From NCBI GenBank assembly GCA_020740775.1, contig JAHEWK010000016.1, forward strand, positions 620,001 through 684,000: DNA of 64,000 nt, read 5' to 3'. This DNA is from Ilyonectria destructans (Eukaryota; Ascomycota; Sordariomycetes; Hypocreales; Nectriaceae). The position numbers and the translations under genes were made by a program. Under the pieces are notes generated by a model that had not been told where the DNA came from, searched no databases, and saw only the letters and a program-made list of their open reading frames with translations. This document shows, piece by piece, positions 21,457 to 32,424 of this stretch. Within the stretch, counting starts at the first letter, position 1; each line of letters starts with the position of its first letter.

Positions 21457-22957
21457 TCAGTTCTTGAGCAACAACTGGTACTTCCAAAACTCTTCCAAGT
21501 CGATTTTGATCCGATCAGAAACAACAAATCCTTTCTGGTGTATTTGGGAGAGCGTGGTGCTAATCTTGTCCTTGTGGTCTGTCAAGGAAGAGTTCGCCCC
21601 AGCCACTCTTAGACCGAACAACAGCAACGCGCCGGGAATGGTTGACAGTTCAAGTATTGATCCAGACAAAGATATTATGGCATTTATATGCTCGTTAATC
21701 TCCATCTTGGTTAGAAGCAGACTGGTGTTCCTTTCCCACCCCGAGTAGTAGGTGAAATTTCCACAGTGAAATAGAACCAAAGCATGATAATTTGCGAGGG
21801 CCAAGTTCGAATAAGTGTCTCGACCATTATCGTGCAGTGTGGTCTCGTCGTGCCAAGCTTTTAACTGTTGTAGTAGATGAACCCCTTCACGAGTAAGTGC
21901 ATCAATCTCTGGATGAGCAGATCTGAGGGGATCGGGTACGGCCTCCATGGTCTTGAAGAATCTGTCACTTCATCAGCAATCTTCCTTGGGGCTCGGTTGC
22001 GAGAGCCTTACCGTTGAGCAAATGAAGAGATTCGAATCATGATCTCAAGTATTGATTCATTGGGTTCTGATGGCGTGGTAGCCAGGCCTACTTGGTATTT
22101 TATCCACAAATCCTGTGAGAGGAATGTCTGGTCCCCATATATGATTGCTCTATGGGCTTCTAGAACCCGGAATGCGGAAAAAAGTTGCTCTCCTACTGCC
22201 GAGAGTCGCTTTTTGGGACCCCCTAATTGAAAGATCATAGACGTTCCGTACAGCATATGTTTGGCCCATTGCTCTCCAGAGGCTTCGGTCATCAACTAAT
22301 TGAACAAATTAACCTCTCTCGCTTTCTCACGAACATTGCGAATCAGAAATACCTCGAATAATCCAAGTAGAAACGTGCTCCACAAGACATCATCGCAATG
22401 TAATGCGTCAGTAGTCTCTAACTTATGGTTTAGTGTCTGCATTGATTTGCCATAAAAGCTGAAGGCAATGTATAGTGGCGAATCGCGCAAGAGGCCGAAG
22501 CGGACAGAGGGTGTCCTGCTAGCCTCTAAGGCGCCAATGGCGACAGTCAAGTCATGAAGTGACTGTGATGTATGAATGCGCCGTACAATGTCGGCGGTGG
22601 CTGATGCAAACCCTCTCGTGAACTGGCATCTCTGAATGAAAGACACAAAATGATCCAAATAAATGTCATCTCTGAGCTTGTGTGCTTGGGCGGGCATCCT
22701 TGTTTGATACGCAGATGAGGGGTCTTGCACGACGATGAACTCAACCTCGTGTGGTACACGCTTTTGGGGTTGGCATGCTTTGTTTGTACGGATGCAATGT
22801 TGGCAGGGACAACCTCCCTCGCACTGCCCGATTGGTATTAGCCTCATACCATACTGAGATCAAATCATCATCCACAGACCTTGATGCGCCTCTTTGCACA
22901 GGGCTGACAGCGGGAAATTCTCTTACGCTTGTCCAAAGGACCAACGGAACGCTTCAT
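21457..22957 (-). CDS. Zn2Cys6 transcription factor
   Basis: Predicted nuclear regulator of 445 aa. Four exons (22957-22880, 22823-22353, 22295-22012, 21961-21457) give 1,338 nt. The first intron interrupts the DNA-binding domain, and splicing restores CQPCAKRRIKC + EGGCPCQHCIRTNKAC, i.e. CX2CX6CX5CX2CX6C. The rest matches Fungal_trans_2 (DUF3468) proteins: YLDHFVSFIQRC, TDALHCDDVLWSTFLLGLFE, GEQWAKHMLYGTS, and FRVLEAHRAIIYGDQTFL. The basic MKRSVGPLDKRKRISR start may help nuclear import. No operon-like partner: the plus-strand neighbour is a secreted protein, upstream is a gene-free stretch. Target unknown. Confidence 0.85.
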
Positions 22958-24590
22958 ATCTGCCTTCGGGCACTTGAGTGCTTCTAAGCCGGTATCCTGT
23001 GATGTGCTTAGGAAGAGAGAGAAGGATGTGTTGAGGATTGTGATGGATAGCCTGGGTCGGGTCATTCGGGGTTCCAAGCAGGAGGATGACGACTGCGTAG
23101 GCTAGGAAGAGTTTGGCGTGGGCTAATAATGTTGTGTGGCGTCCGGAGGGCTCCTCTATATTTCGTATGCGTCGCTGAACTAATACGGATCTAGTTAGAG
23201 CTGAAGTCACTATGAAACAATGTGGGTGCCTGTTCAGCCCGGCTCTTACCGTAGTAGGAAGTAATTGAGCGCGCAACCGCCCTGACTATGATCCTTGGAC
23301 GGTGACAACCTGGATGTTGGCAAAAGCTAGAAGATTGTTTGCATAGGGAAAGTGCTGGAACCAAAATGGGAACGGGGTTGATTGAATGGCTGATCGATAA
23401 ATATGGATTGGTGGATTAAATTTGCATTTAATTAGTTTTAACGGGACCTTCGTGCACAGAAGCGCGGCCCTGCAGATATCAGGGACGCGAAGCTCTTGGG
23501 CAGGCCCTTGAAACGCGTATCTGTGATGTGTTTGATAAGCTTTCTTTCAAAAGTTTCCTTTTTGTTGTGGGCATATTTTTCCAGTGAACATGGACAAGCT
23601 AAGGGGGACAAGGAAGAATACTACTCCATTCAATACAGTAATAACCGTCGCTAACTGATCCTCAAGTTCCCCTCCGTCTCCCTTCAGCTTTAGATAAGGC
23701 TGCGTACCGCTTCTCATAATATTACAGGTCGCCATCCGACAATGATATAGTCTGTCTAGGCACAATAGCCCGTCGGGATGAGTCGCCTGCATCTGCTTGT
23801 CCCACTACCATACCCGCCGAGCAAAACCTCTACATATGTCAGAAAGCCGCGGCCTCAACCACCCCCGCTACCACAACAAATCAATTATCCCTTTCGAGAT
23901 CAGAAAGAAAGATGTTTCCTGAGGTTGGGTACGGAACTGGAGTGATCCAACTCCCCTGCTAGTCATGTTTGGGTTCTTTGATGGCGCTGGTCGCCTCTGT
24001 CGCTGGAAGGGATCTAAAGGACGTCTCGAGACGGAATGAAAGTAAAATACCGGTACGTGATAACAGTGTAGCTAACAAACCGACAAACCTAGACCGGCCC
24101 CTTCGGTCTGGAGGGGGTAGAAACTATCGACTGAGTAGGAAGTGCGACTGGATTGGGAATCATTGGCCGTGGTATTACCATGTTGCATCAGTGGGTAGTT
24201 GAAAGTGTATTACTTGCCCCGCACACACTGCCAGCATCAAATCGTAATCGGGCAGACCGGCCCGCCCTCCTCAGAGCCGACAAGATGATATGCGGTATCG
24301 ATTCGCCCTCAAAGTAGAACAATACAAAGACCAATGAGTTGCTTGTCTACCGGCAGCAACCAAGGCGGATAAAACTGGCAAGATGGGTTACTTTTCAACC
24401 CACGTTGCCGCAAGTGCTGCTGCCTAATACTCAAACCTGCAGCAACACCAAAATAGTTTTGCACTTTGCTGTCCGAACTGCTTATTGGAAGGCTGCACCG
24501 GCTCGTAGCCAACCATGGTACGTTTGAAGGAGGCCCGAGCGATAGTCAGTGATCAAATGACCCTCTTTGTGTTGTTCAAGGCAGCCAACT
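22958..24590. other. Intergenic, nothing recognised
   Basis: About 1.6 kb without a supportable gene. Short open frames (for example 23547-23792 minus, 23969-24202 plus) lack domains and bias. Confidence 0.45.
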
Positions 24591-24660
24591 CTCCTTCCTT
24601 TCCATCCCCTCTTTTCTCTCGTCCTCCTCATCATCTTTCATCCTGCCCTCTCTATCTCTC
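24591..24660 (+). promoter_or_regulatory. CT-rich promoter tract
   Basis: A 70-bp almost pure pyrimidine stretch ends 36 bp before the ATG at 24696. CT-rich blocks just before the transcription start are common in strongly expressed filamentous-fungal genes. This supports that the following Cys-rich frame was once a real gene. Confidence 0.5.
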
Positions 24661-24695
24661 CAGATAATCGTCAACAGGAGATACGCTACTGAATA

Positions 24696-25081
24696 ATGAC
24701 AAACTCCATAAAATGTAGAGCTGTTAGCTGCAGCTATCTCCGGGTTCACTACGACACAAAGGTCTCGCCATGGTGTCCATACCGTAAGTCCCTACGTGTT
24801 GGCCGATTTCCCTGTCCTCCTAGTCCTGTCTGTGACTGAGTTATGCTAACCGCCTGTTTGTTTTGAAATGCATTAGATACTTGCCCTCACTGCACCAACC
24901 GATAGAAAAAGAGTTCATCCAATGCGTGTTCGACTTGCAAGGGGGATGATGGCTGTGTCTCCTGTGAAGCTTGTAACCACTATCGATCGTATATGTGGAC
25001 GACGATCTTCATCGCTCGTGGAAGATCATCAGCCACCTACTCAAGGACAAAGAGCAGGCAAGGCGCTTTGACTATTTCTAG
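24696..25081 (+). pseudogene. Decayed small Cys-rich (zinc-binding-like) protein gene
   Basis: The ATG at 24696 opens a frame with Cys pairs (IKCRAVSCSY, SPWCPYHTCPHC) split by a 93-nt intron (24784-24876) with canonical signals. After the intron the frame stops at 24903-24905, giving a 38-aa peptide. The Cys-rich and charged sequence clearly continues in other frames: EKEFIQCVFDLQGG, then CVSCEACNHYR, then YVDDDLHRSWKIISHLLKDK ending at TAG 25079-25081. Moving between these needs about three small indels, one visible as an AT repeat in TATATG near 24990. I therefore read a roughly 95-aa treble-clef-like gene broken by small indels. Alternatively the 38-aa peptide alone is functional. Family not recognised. 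Confidence 0.45.
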
Positions 25082-25979
25082 GGGGGGAAAGGCGGTTCGA
25101 GTCTATGTTATTCTATTACCATAACTTGATCAGGGTCTGAGCCTGACTGGAATGATTTCGCGATGCCGATAGAGGCTTGTGAGAGAGAAAATGGGGGGAT
25201 GGTGAAGGTCTGCTACAAAATTACAGCAAAAGTACATCTTCCACACGCAGTTCGCATTAACACACCCATTAACTAGCCTGCGGATTGAGTCAGCATTTAG
25301 GCTCCACAGCCCATCCATGGAAATTGTTGCGAGGTTAATAAATGTATTGTTAAGCTTGCGATGTGGGCGATACCTTTCGGTGGTAGCCGCGCTCTGTCTC
25401 CGCGCCTCGCGGCGATTACCAAGCACTTAGCCAACAAGCATAAAAGGGACCACGGCGTCACTAATGTAATCTGAACCTTGCTGCTCGCTACTCTTTCTGC
25501 GAATACTTGTTCATGAATCGGGACGCCACCCGGTAATTTAGTTCGTCCTTTAGAGGTACAACGTAAATTTGCCTCGCCAAAATAATAACGAACAAGCTCA
25601 CATAATCATCAAAGCCTTTCCATTTATCTGCTGCCCACCAAGCCGCTGCGTGACCCAACACACCACCACTCCATAGGAACAGTCTAGTAAAAAGGCAGCG
25701 GGTAAGCAAGCAAATGTTCTTGCAAATGCTCAAGCTTTCGTGAACTAAGAGAATTGATCCTGTATCAGCACCATGAGAACCACTCACGCACAGTTTTACG
25801 TCCACAGGGGCTAATTGTCATACGAATAGTCGTATGCCTGTGGTCCGCTTGGTAGAGCTTTCATGACAGATCTTGTTGCCTCGGACGATCGTTTACCAAT
25901 CAGAGAGTCGAGGTACAGTTGAGCCAGAAGGAACTGGTCATAAGTTAGTCGCTGTATATTAGAGAGTAGGGATACTTGC
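25082..25979. other. Intergenic, possible relic
   Basis: Contains a 105-codon minus-strand frame (25488-25805) with scattered hydrophobic and Cys residues but no domain I can support. It could be the eroded C-terminal part of the neighbouring NLR relic. Confidence 0.3.
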
Positions 25980-27658
25980 ATTCCTTAACTGATTGCAGGA
26001 TTCTAATTTTCATACCTTCCTAAAGTTGCAAGGACCTTTTTACGAACTTCGGCAATCGGACTATTAAGCTATCCTTGGACATCGTTTCCGCTCGCCCGAA
26101 TCTCCGAGCATAGCCTCCCTTCAAATTTCCCCGTGATTTCTGGGATGAACCTCGACGTGGCAAATATGTTTGCTCTAGCCCTGACTTGAAGGTCGAATAT
26201 GTGCTGCAGAAATCTTCTTCGGCACCTATTAAACGGTTGACACTCATCAAGGGCGTCAATAATAATGAACACCCGAGAACAAAAGCCGGCAGCAGAATAG
26301 ATAGCACTCGGCATTTCCACAAAGGAAGGTCGTGAATGTGTTTCCTCCCATCGTCGATAGAGAGTCTCCACAACATCAGGTAATGAACGCTTACCTTGGC
26401 TGAGCTGCTTCAACACACCAGCAAGTAGGGCGATGACATTTTGTTCATCATTTCTTCCGAAGTTGAAGTAGATACAAATGACACAAATATCAGACTTCTG
26501 GCAAACTACTTCGGTGAGATAGTTGATTGTGGTTGTCATGAGCATTGTCTTTCTAGCGCTAGGTATTCCGTATTCCGGGACAGAAGAGCGTCTGATTCTC
26601 ACTCCCAATCCATGTCTCGAATTCCACCGCCGCTAATAATAGGACCCTGATCTTCTTGACTAAATTACAGCAATCCGATTGCCCCGCAGTACCATTAATA
26701 ATCGTCGTTGTACTAGATGTTACTAATTGGAAATTAAGTAGACTGCTGGCCCTTTTTACCTTCCTAGGGAATAAAGCATTTGGAGCGCTGAAAAACCAGG
26801 GCCTTTAGGTCTCGAGGGGTTGGGTAGGTCTAGTGCTAAATTTTAGAAGGGTCAGGGCAGTAAGACCGCTGAAGATTAGAAGCCATTGACCAGTTGCTGC
26901 TTGACCTCGGCTGATAAAGTCGTTCTGCAAAGAGGCAATGTCAATAGCGACGATCCAATCGTGATTTTCTTGCTGCTTGAAGTCGACTTTGTCATCGCGT
27001 AGTTCCCTGACGTCTTCTCTCAAGCCTTGTAGCAACTCAACCAGTTTTTTTAGTGTAGCGTTGAGGTTAAAGGCTTGTGTCTCATCCTCGGTGGATTTAT
27101 CCTGCACTGTCTGGATAAGCCGGGCAAGAAGCTTCCCATTCTCGGTCGAACTCTCCTTGATATTTTCCATCAAACCTCTTCTTTAGATTAATTTTAGAAA
27201 TGATGCAGAGCTCATGAGTATTCATACCGGCATTCCTTAGTCAAAACCAATTGGAGTAGCATCTTTTCTCGCTCGATTGAAGAAATGAGCTGCTCAATCT
27301 CCTTCTCGTCGAATGGCCATTTTAACGACGAGAGTGGTTTGCGAAAGCCTATTTTTGGCTCCAACTTTGCCTTGATGACATCCAAGGTCATACCTAAGCG
27401 GTATAGAGGTGCGTTAGGGCCCTCGAGGGCTTTGACTTTCTCCCACCACTTTGTTTCTGCATCCGCATCTTCCGCATAGTCTTGAAGCTGGAAGATGATG
27501 GATTCGCAAGCCAGAATAGATTCGCGGAGGCGTCTTCTCTCCTTCGTAGCACCGGAAACTCCAACTATATACCCGACGACCTGTGCCGAAAGTTGGAGCA
27601 CTGCAATGAGGCTAGTAGTGGTACCAAGTGGATCCGCCATCATCGGAGGCGCGTCCAT
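25980..27658 (-). pseudogene. Truncated NACHT NLR (STAND) pseudogene
   Basis: Starts at ATG 27658 with the helical N-terminal domain usual in fungal STAND proteins (MADPLGTTTSLIAVLQLSA). An intron at 27181-27227 joins a second exon with a coiled region and the linker DWIVAIDIASLQNDFISRGQ plus GQWLL. The expected next segment, VEFETWIGSENQTLFCPGI, is found only about 265 bp further on (near 26625), so foreign sequence interrupts it. Directly after CPGI a 7-bp tandem duplication (GGAATAC twice, near 26570) shifts the frame. The P-loop reads GIPSARKT, where intact relatives have GIPGAGKT. Walker B is present (VFIIIDALDEC). The frame is lost again near 26060 and no repeat domain follows. A dead allorecognition-type receptor. 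Confidence 0.75.
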
Positions 27659-29687
27659 TGTATGGTTCGTATGTGCTCTGTTTCTAGATTGAGCTGGTTG
27701 ACATGAGGGACGGGATTGTCTGATTTTCGTGGTGACTAACGAGAATCTAGTCTTGTCTTGGTGGGTTACAGGCCTGTTTCGACAGCTGGATCGCTGTTAC
27801 TTCGAGGCATGTAGAGGAGGGAATTCAGATCAGGCTGCCACGTAGTTGAAGTTGGGCTGTGATATATTACGACCTATATGCTGAGCCACACGGAACGGAT
27901 GAACCCCGCTTCCTGTGAGTAGTCGACCCTCGCGTGCGACCTGATTAGGCTGAGATTTTTTGCACCTTCAGAGAGCCTAATGGCCCCAAGTCAATTGTGT
28001 AGCTTGACCATTCAACAAGACCAAGGTAACATTCACCAGATATGTAAAAGAAATGAGGAAACTTGTGAGTCTCTCTGCGCCACAACTCCCCCATTTCCCA
28101 TAGCTGGAGCCCTTGAATGTTAAGTGGACGTATATTTCGAATGGAATAGGAATAGGTCGGACGTTTTTGAAGACCCTCGTTGGTCATGGGCATTGGCATC
28201 TCTCCTTACATTCCCCAAATGATGAGGTTATGGGACCGAGAATCCGATCTCTTACTATTTCCTCCGGAATTCCCTGACACCTCTGGTACATGAAGTCTAT
28301 GGTCCAAAGACTCCTGACATGTAACTAGTCTTAAAACAAAGCTAGTATTTTACAGAGATATATTACTATTCAACGGATTGAAGGGGGGGGGGGGGGGGGG
28401 GTTATACATGGAATATATTACACGTCGGCCAAGGGAGGTTAGCTAAATGGTTGACCATGATTTGTCCTTTTCCTGGTATTTACAGAAGGACACCGTTTAA
28501 GAGTTATCAGTCTTTCAGTTCAAAATAACAGAAATGTATCAGATCAAAAGTAACTGAGATGCGCCAGACATAGCCCCTCTAAGGAAAGCAACAAAAAGAA
28601 ATCAACAAAGAAACTATTTAGTGGGACAAGCAAACTATAAAGAGCGAAGAATGGGTCTATATGCTCATGTTGACATGTCGCGCATCGCGACTTTTTGAAA
28701 TATTTATTACTGCGTTAAACTGGAGGGCTTGACAGGGCTCATGTACTTCTTTTGGAAAGGTGGTGTAGATGGAAGTTTAATATCTGCCACGAGTTGTAGG
28801 CATCTTCATCACCGTAAGTCCGACAGAGAATGACCGTTTAGTCTATGGTACTCGAGAGATGAAGGGTCCAGAAAATCTTATAAAGCTGAGGTTATTTCTA
28901 ACGTCTGCTGATTCGAACTCTTTTTATCACGGCTCAAACAGCGTGGCCCTCCACTTTTAAACGGGAAGAGTAGCAAGCAAGGTCAATAGCGCCTCGCGTG
29001 ACAGCTGTTTGACCCATGAAAAGTAGAATGGGCCAACAATTCGATTTTACCCCGCAATTATGACAGGACATGGTCTGCAATGGGTGGTTGGCCAGAGAAT
29101 AACCTCTGGCTACGGAGATTTTACTTATTCATAGATGATGTGTTGTACAACCTAATGCCCAGGGTCAGGGATTGTCGATCGCATCGCTGTCGCTAATACG
29201 GGATCTCGAAGGGCCGAACAATTCCCGAGTGTCCAAGCTCTTTGCTTCTCCCACAGGAACGTATCGAGTGGATACATATGGCTGAGTCTGAAACATTATA
29301 TCCCTGGAAGCTGCGCCCCTCTACCTACGACTATCGCTAACACCTGCTATTTTTGGCCACTGACGCGACTTAAGTGCTCTTATATTCACCTTCTAACCTA
29401 GCCGCCGGGCTTCGCTGGCAATCCTGCCGGGCGCCTACAGCTGCAAACGCCACAGACAATGTCCTATTTTTGACTGTTAACCGACTGTATATTTTATCCT
29501 ATTGAACAATTATGTGGATTTGCCAACACTTGGCAGACAATCCTACTCATGCCCTCGATGCCGCTGTGAGGTGGCAGGAATTCTGGCTACCCGCCTGCAG
29601 TATGCTAAACATGGGCTATCCTGTCACGGTGAGAGACGCAGGATGATGTTATTTTTGACATCAAGTGATGGCGGGCACCAGCTACGC
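27659..29687. other. Intergenic with low-complexity tract
   Basis: About 2 kb without a supportable gene. A frame at 27945-28199 (minus) has no recognisable domain. A poly-G run is listed separately. Confidence 0.45.
28383..28402 (+). repeat. Poly-G homopolymer (20 G)
   Basis: Twenty consecutive G residues. The length is probably variable and prone to sequencing error; such runs can form quadruplex structures. Confidence 0.8.
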
Positions 29688-29694
29688 TATAAAG
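29688..29694 (+). promoter_or_regulatory. TATA box of small secreted protein gene
   Basis: TATAAAG lies 118 bp upstream of the ATG at 29812, followed by CT-rich sequence that includes CTTCCTTCACTTCCCCC near 29770. Confidence 0.5.
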
Positions 29695-29811
29695 AGGTGA
29701 GAGTCGCCGTGAATATTTGCCTGATCATCAGCATCAACATCAGAAGCATCAAAACAGCCCAACTCCTTCTTCCTTCACTTCCCCCACCAACTTGAGTTTG
29801 AACAAATCAAC

Positions 29812-30587
29812 ATGAAGATCGCCGCAATTTTCACCATATTTTACGCCGTTTTGGCATCCGCCTTGGTGAGTGTCTCTCAATAAAACGATTGAAAGACAGA
29901 TATTAATGGATCGAATTATAGGTTCTTCCTCGAGCAGTCAATGGAGTTGAGAAAGTGGCATTGACGCGACCAGCCAAAGTAAGTCTTAGGTTGCATATCT
30001 GTCTTCAATCGCGATGCAAGATATGAATCTAATACAAAGTCAAGGACGTCTTTTCGAGAAATCGAGACGTTATCACAGAGGCAGAAGTTGACTTCGCAAC
30101 AAGCGAGAATGGAAATGAATTTGAAAAAAGATCCAAGGAGGTTTGTAATCACGCTTCCTATGACTTCCATGTAACGCTAAATTCGACCTTGGTAGGATTT
30201 ACTTCAATGCAACGTGGGCAACCCCGGTGTTGGCGGTGCTGGAGATCAGAATGCTTTGATTGACGGCATCGACTATCTAAATCAAAAATGGGCAGATGCA
30301 GTGTGGGTGGTTGAGCCTGACAGTTGCAAACGTGTTTCCTGCTCTTGGAATTCAGCTATCTGGCTTTGTAGCGACGCAAAGGATACCCTGCAGGCTAAAA
30401 CTAAGGATATCACTGCTTTGGCCACGCTAATCATTGATAATTGCATTGAAAACACGCTTATGGCCATCTGGACTCATGGTAAGTTTGAAGAAGCCATTAC
30501 TACCGGGATTGGGACTAATGATATCACACAGGGCGTGCCTACCACAACCAGGACTGGAACGTCATTCTTGGAAAAGACAAGTGCTAG
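29812..30587 (+). CDS. Small secreted cysteine-containing protein with propeptide
   Basis: Predicted 181-aa secreted protein in five exons (29812-29865, 29922-29978, 30045-30140, 30196-30478, 30532-30587; 546 nt). A signal peptide (MKIAAIFTIFYAVLASAL) precedes a pro-region that ends in a Kex2-type KR (NEFEKRSKE), a plausible processing site. The mature part has six Cys (LLQC, DSC, VSC, WLC, DNC, KDKC end), enough for three disulphides, and ends WTHGRAYHNQDWNVILGKDKC split across an intron. The architecture is that of a small secreted protein or candidate effector found widely in Hypocreales-like fungi. No enzymatic motif is visible. Exon 3 uses a CAAG acceptor; the upstream AAG would break the frame. 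Confidence 0.72.
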
Positions 30588-31466
30588 ATTGATGACCAGA
30601 GAGTCAGCCAACTCTACGGTAATCCACTGCACGAGCCGCTTGCTTTAGAATTCGCTGCACTGAGAATTCCGGCTCGTGAACAGTCGGAAAGGGTCCCCTG
30701 GGAAGTTATTGTTTTCCTTATTTTACCGACAAATTGGTCAATCGAGGATGGAGTTTGGCAGGTCAATTATTTAGAAACTAAGATTTTACCATGACCATCG
30801 TACCCACCAATTTCTGAGACGACGATACGGAAAACACACACGCGTAGCACGTAAGATTCCCCGCCAAAAGAGTAGCGATTTACCTTAAGGGCCGGAGGAC
30901 CGGGAGATTGTTATAAATCATACCTTGTAGCAGGTGATCTGTTACGAATCCAGAAATTTACTCATATTATGCTTCGTATCATTTTGTGGTCAGTATACTC
31001 GCTTAGAATAGCACTCAGCGCTGCCGGATATGCCAAGTTTATCAAGTCTGACTGTGCATCCCTCAGAAAACTTCGCGAGATCGCCCCAAACTTAGTTAGC
31101 CTAGAGTTGGACACTACGTCACATAATCCTCCTTGCCTATTTTAACCAATGATCTGTCCAACCATGCCCAGAGTTTTAGACCCCTGTCAAAAAGAAGATC
31201 TATTGAGCATCATCGAAGCGACGATGACCACTCATAAGCCCCCAATCCACGGATAATCGCCGCCGTCTTAGTCAGATTCGTTCAACATGCGTCAGAAGAC
31301 TGCGCCTCCTACTCGTTTGACGGGTATAAATGCTACTCCAACCTAATGCCCCGAGGGGATTATCTGTGTCTCGGTTTTTATAAGTTCAGTATCCCAAAAA
31401 TAAGGCCCCAAATCAGCCCGTCAAAAACAATCCCACCGCGCTCAACTCTCCACTTGAACCCACAGC
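30588..31466. other. Intergenic with hydrolase promoter
   Basis: About 0.9 kb. A TATAAA at 31325-31330 lies 137 bp before the hydrolase ATG. Nothing else recognised. Confidence 0.5.
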
Positions 31467-32384
31467 ATGGATGCATTGCTGGGTGCATTGCTGGATCCAT
31501 TACCACTTTCGCAGGGTGACCACTTCTTCGACGCAGATGGGGTCCGCTTTCACTACCTTGTCCGCGGCACGGGGTCACTCATGATCATCCAGTCAGTCGG
31601 TTGGGGGATGCCAGGCGCCTACCTCTGGAACGACATGGGTCCTCACCTCGAAGAGAATAATACGGTGCTATACTTCGAGCCCCGCGGCAATGGTCAGTCG
31701 AGCAAGCCCACGGACACATCGACCATGACCGCCAAGACTATGGCCGAGGACATCGAGCACCTACGCGTGTATCTTGGGCTGGATGTCCTGCCGCTGCTGA
31801 TGGGTGGCTCTCACGCTGGTGCCATTGCTTTACGATATGCAGAGCGTTATCCTTCTCGTGTGGCTAAGCTAGTTCTCTTTTCGACCCAAATCATGGACAG
31901 TCCTCCCAACAACCACACGCGAGAGTGGGCCATGAAGCGGAAAGATGATCCAGCATATTCGTCTGCTGTAGCGAAGCTGTCCGAGTTGGTGGGTTCAGGT
32001 GCCCCAAAGACTGATGAGGAATTTGGAGACGCCATGGATGTGCTTCTTCCTTGGTACTTCTCCGACGTGACCAAGGCTGACGTCTTGCGTCGCTATATCG
32101 CCAAGGATTCAACTCTCCCATCCGCCTTCGCTTTCCAGACAAATTTGAACGATGCCAAAGACGAAAACAAATTACCACATGTTGCGGAAGCCGGAACAGT
32201 AACGGCCAAAACATTGATTATCCGAGGAAGTGAGGATCCCATGTGCAGCCCACAGGCGTCGCATGCAATTGCGGAGGGAATTCGGGGCTCAAGACTGGCG
32301 ATCATTCCGGGGGCAGGGCATTTCCCTTCGATTGAGAAGCCGGAGGAGTTCTGGATAGAGATGAACACGTTTTTGAACTCTTGA
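31467..32384 (+). CDS. Alpha/beta-hydrolase
   Basis: Intronless 305-aa predicted hydrolase. The nucleophile elbow is GGSHAG with Ser115. The acid is likely Asp257 (GSEDPMCSP) and the base His285 (GAGHFPSIEKPEEF), in the canonical order. The N-terminal part reads DGVRFHYLVRGTG, followed by an oxyanion-region VGWGMPGAYLWNDM and FEPRGNGQSSKP, as in prolyl iminopeptidase- and epoxide-hydrolase-like proteins. There is no signal peptide, so it probably acts in the cytosol. It is tail-to-tail with an acyl-CoA/thioester reductase gene, only about 40 bp apart, and near an efflux-type MFS gene. That suggests small-molecule metabolism. Ester, lactone or epoxide substrate not determined. Confidence 0.88.
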   Translation: MDALLGALLDPLPLSQGDHFFDADGVRFHYLVRGTGSLMIIQSVGWGMPGAYLWNDMGPHLEENNTVLYFEPRGNGQSSKPTDTSTMTAKTMAEDIEHLRVYLGLDVLPLLMGGSHAGAIALRYAERYPSRVAKLVLFSTQIMDSPPNNHTREWAMKRKDDPAYSSAVAKLSELVGSGAPKTDEEFGDAMDVLLPWYFSDVTKADVLRRYIAKDSTLPSAFAFQTNLNDAKDENKLPHVAEAGTVTAKTLIIRGSEDPMCSPQASHAIAEGIRGSRLAIIPGAGHFPSIEKPEEFWIEMNTFLNS

Positions 32385-32424
32385 GTTTATGTGACAGCCT
32401 GGGCTTTGTATTTGCGCTCACCTT

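Noticed and set aside
24591..24660. Possible microsatellite
   Set aside because: It is an irregular CT tract at promoter distance, so I kept it as promoter-like sequence.
26641..26890. Intron explanation for the gap between GQWLL and VEFETW in the NLR relic
   Set aside because: No GT donor at the break and about five times longer than other introns here; an insertion is more likely, though not proven.
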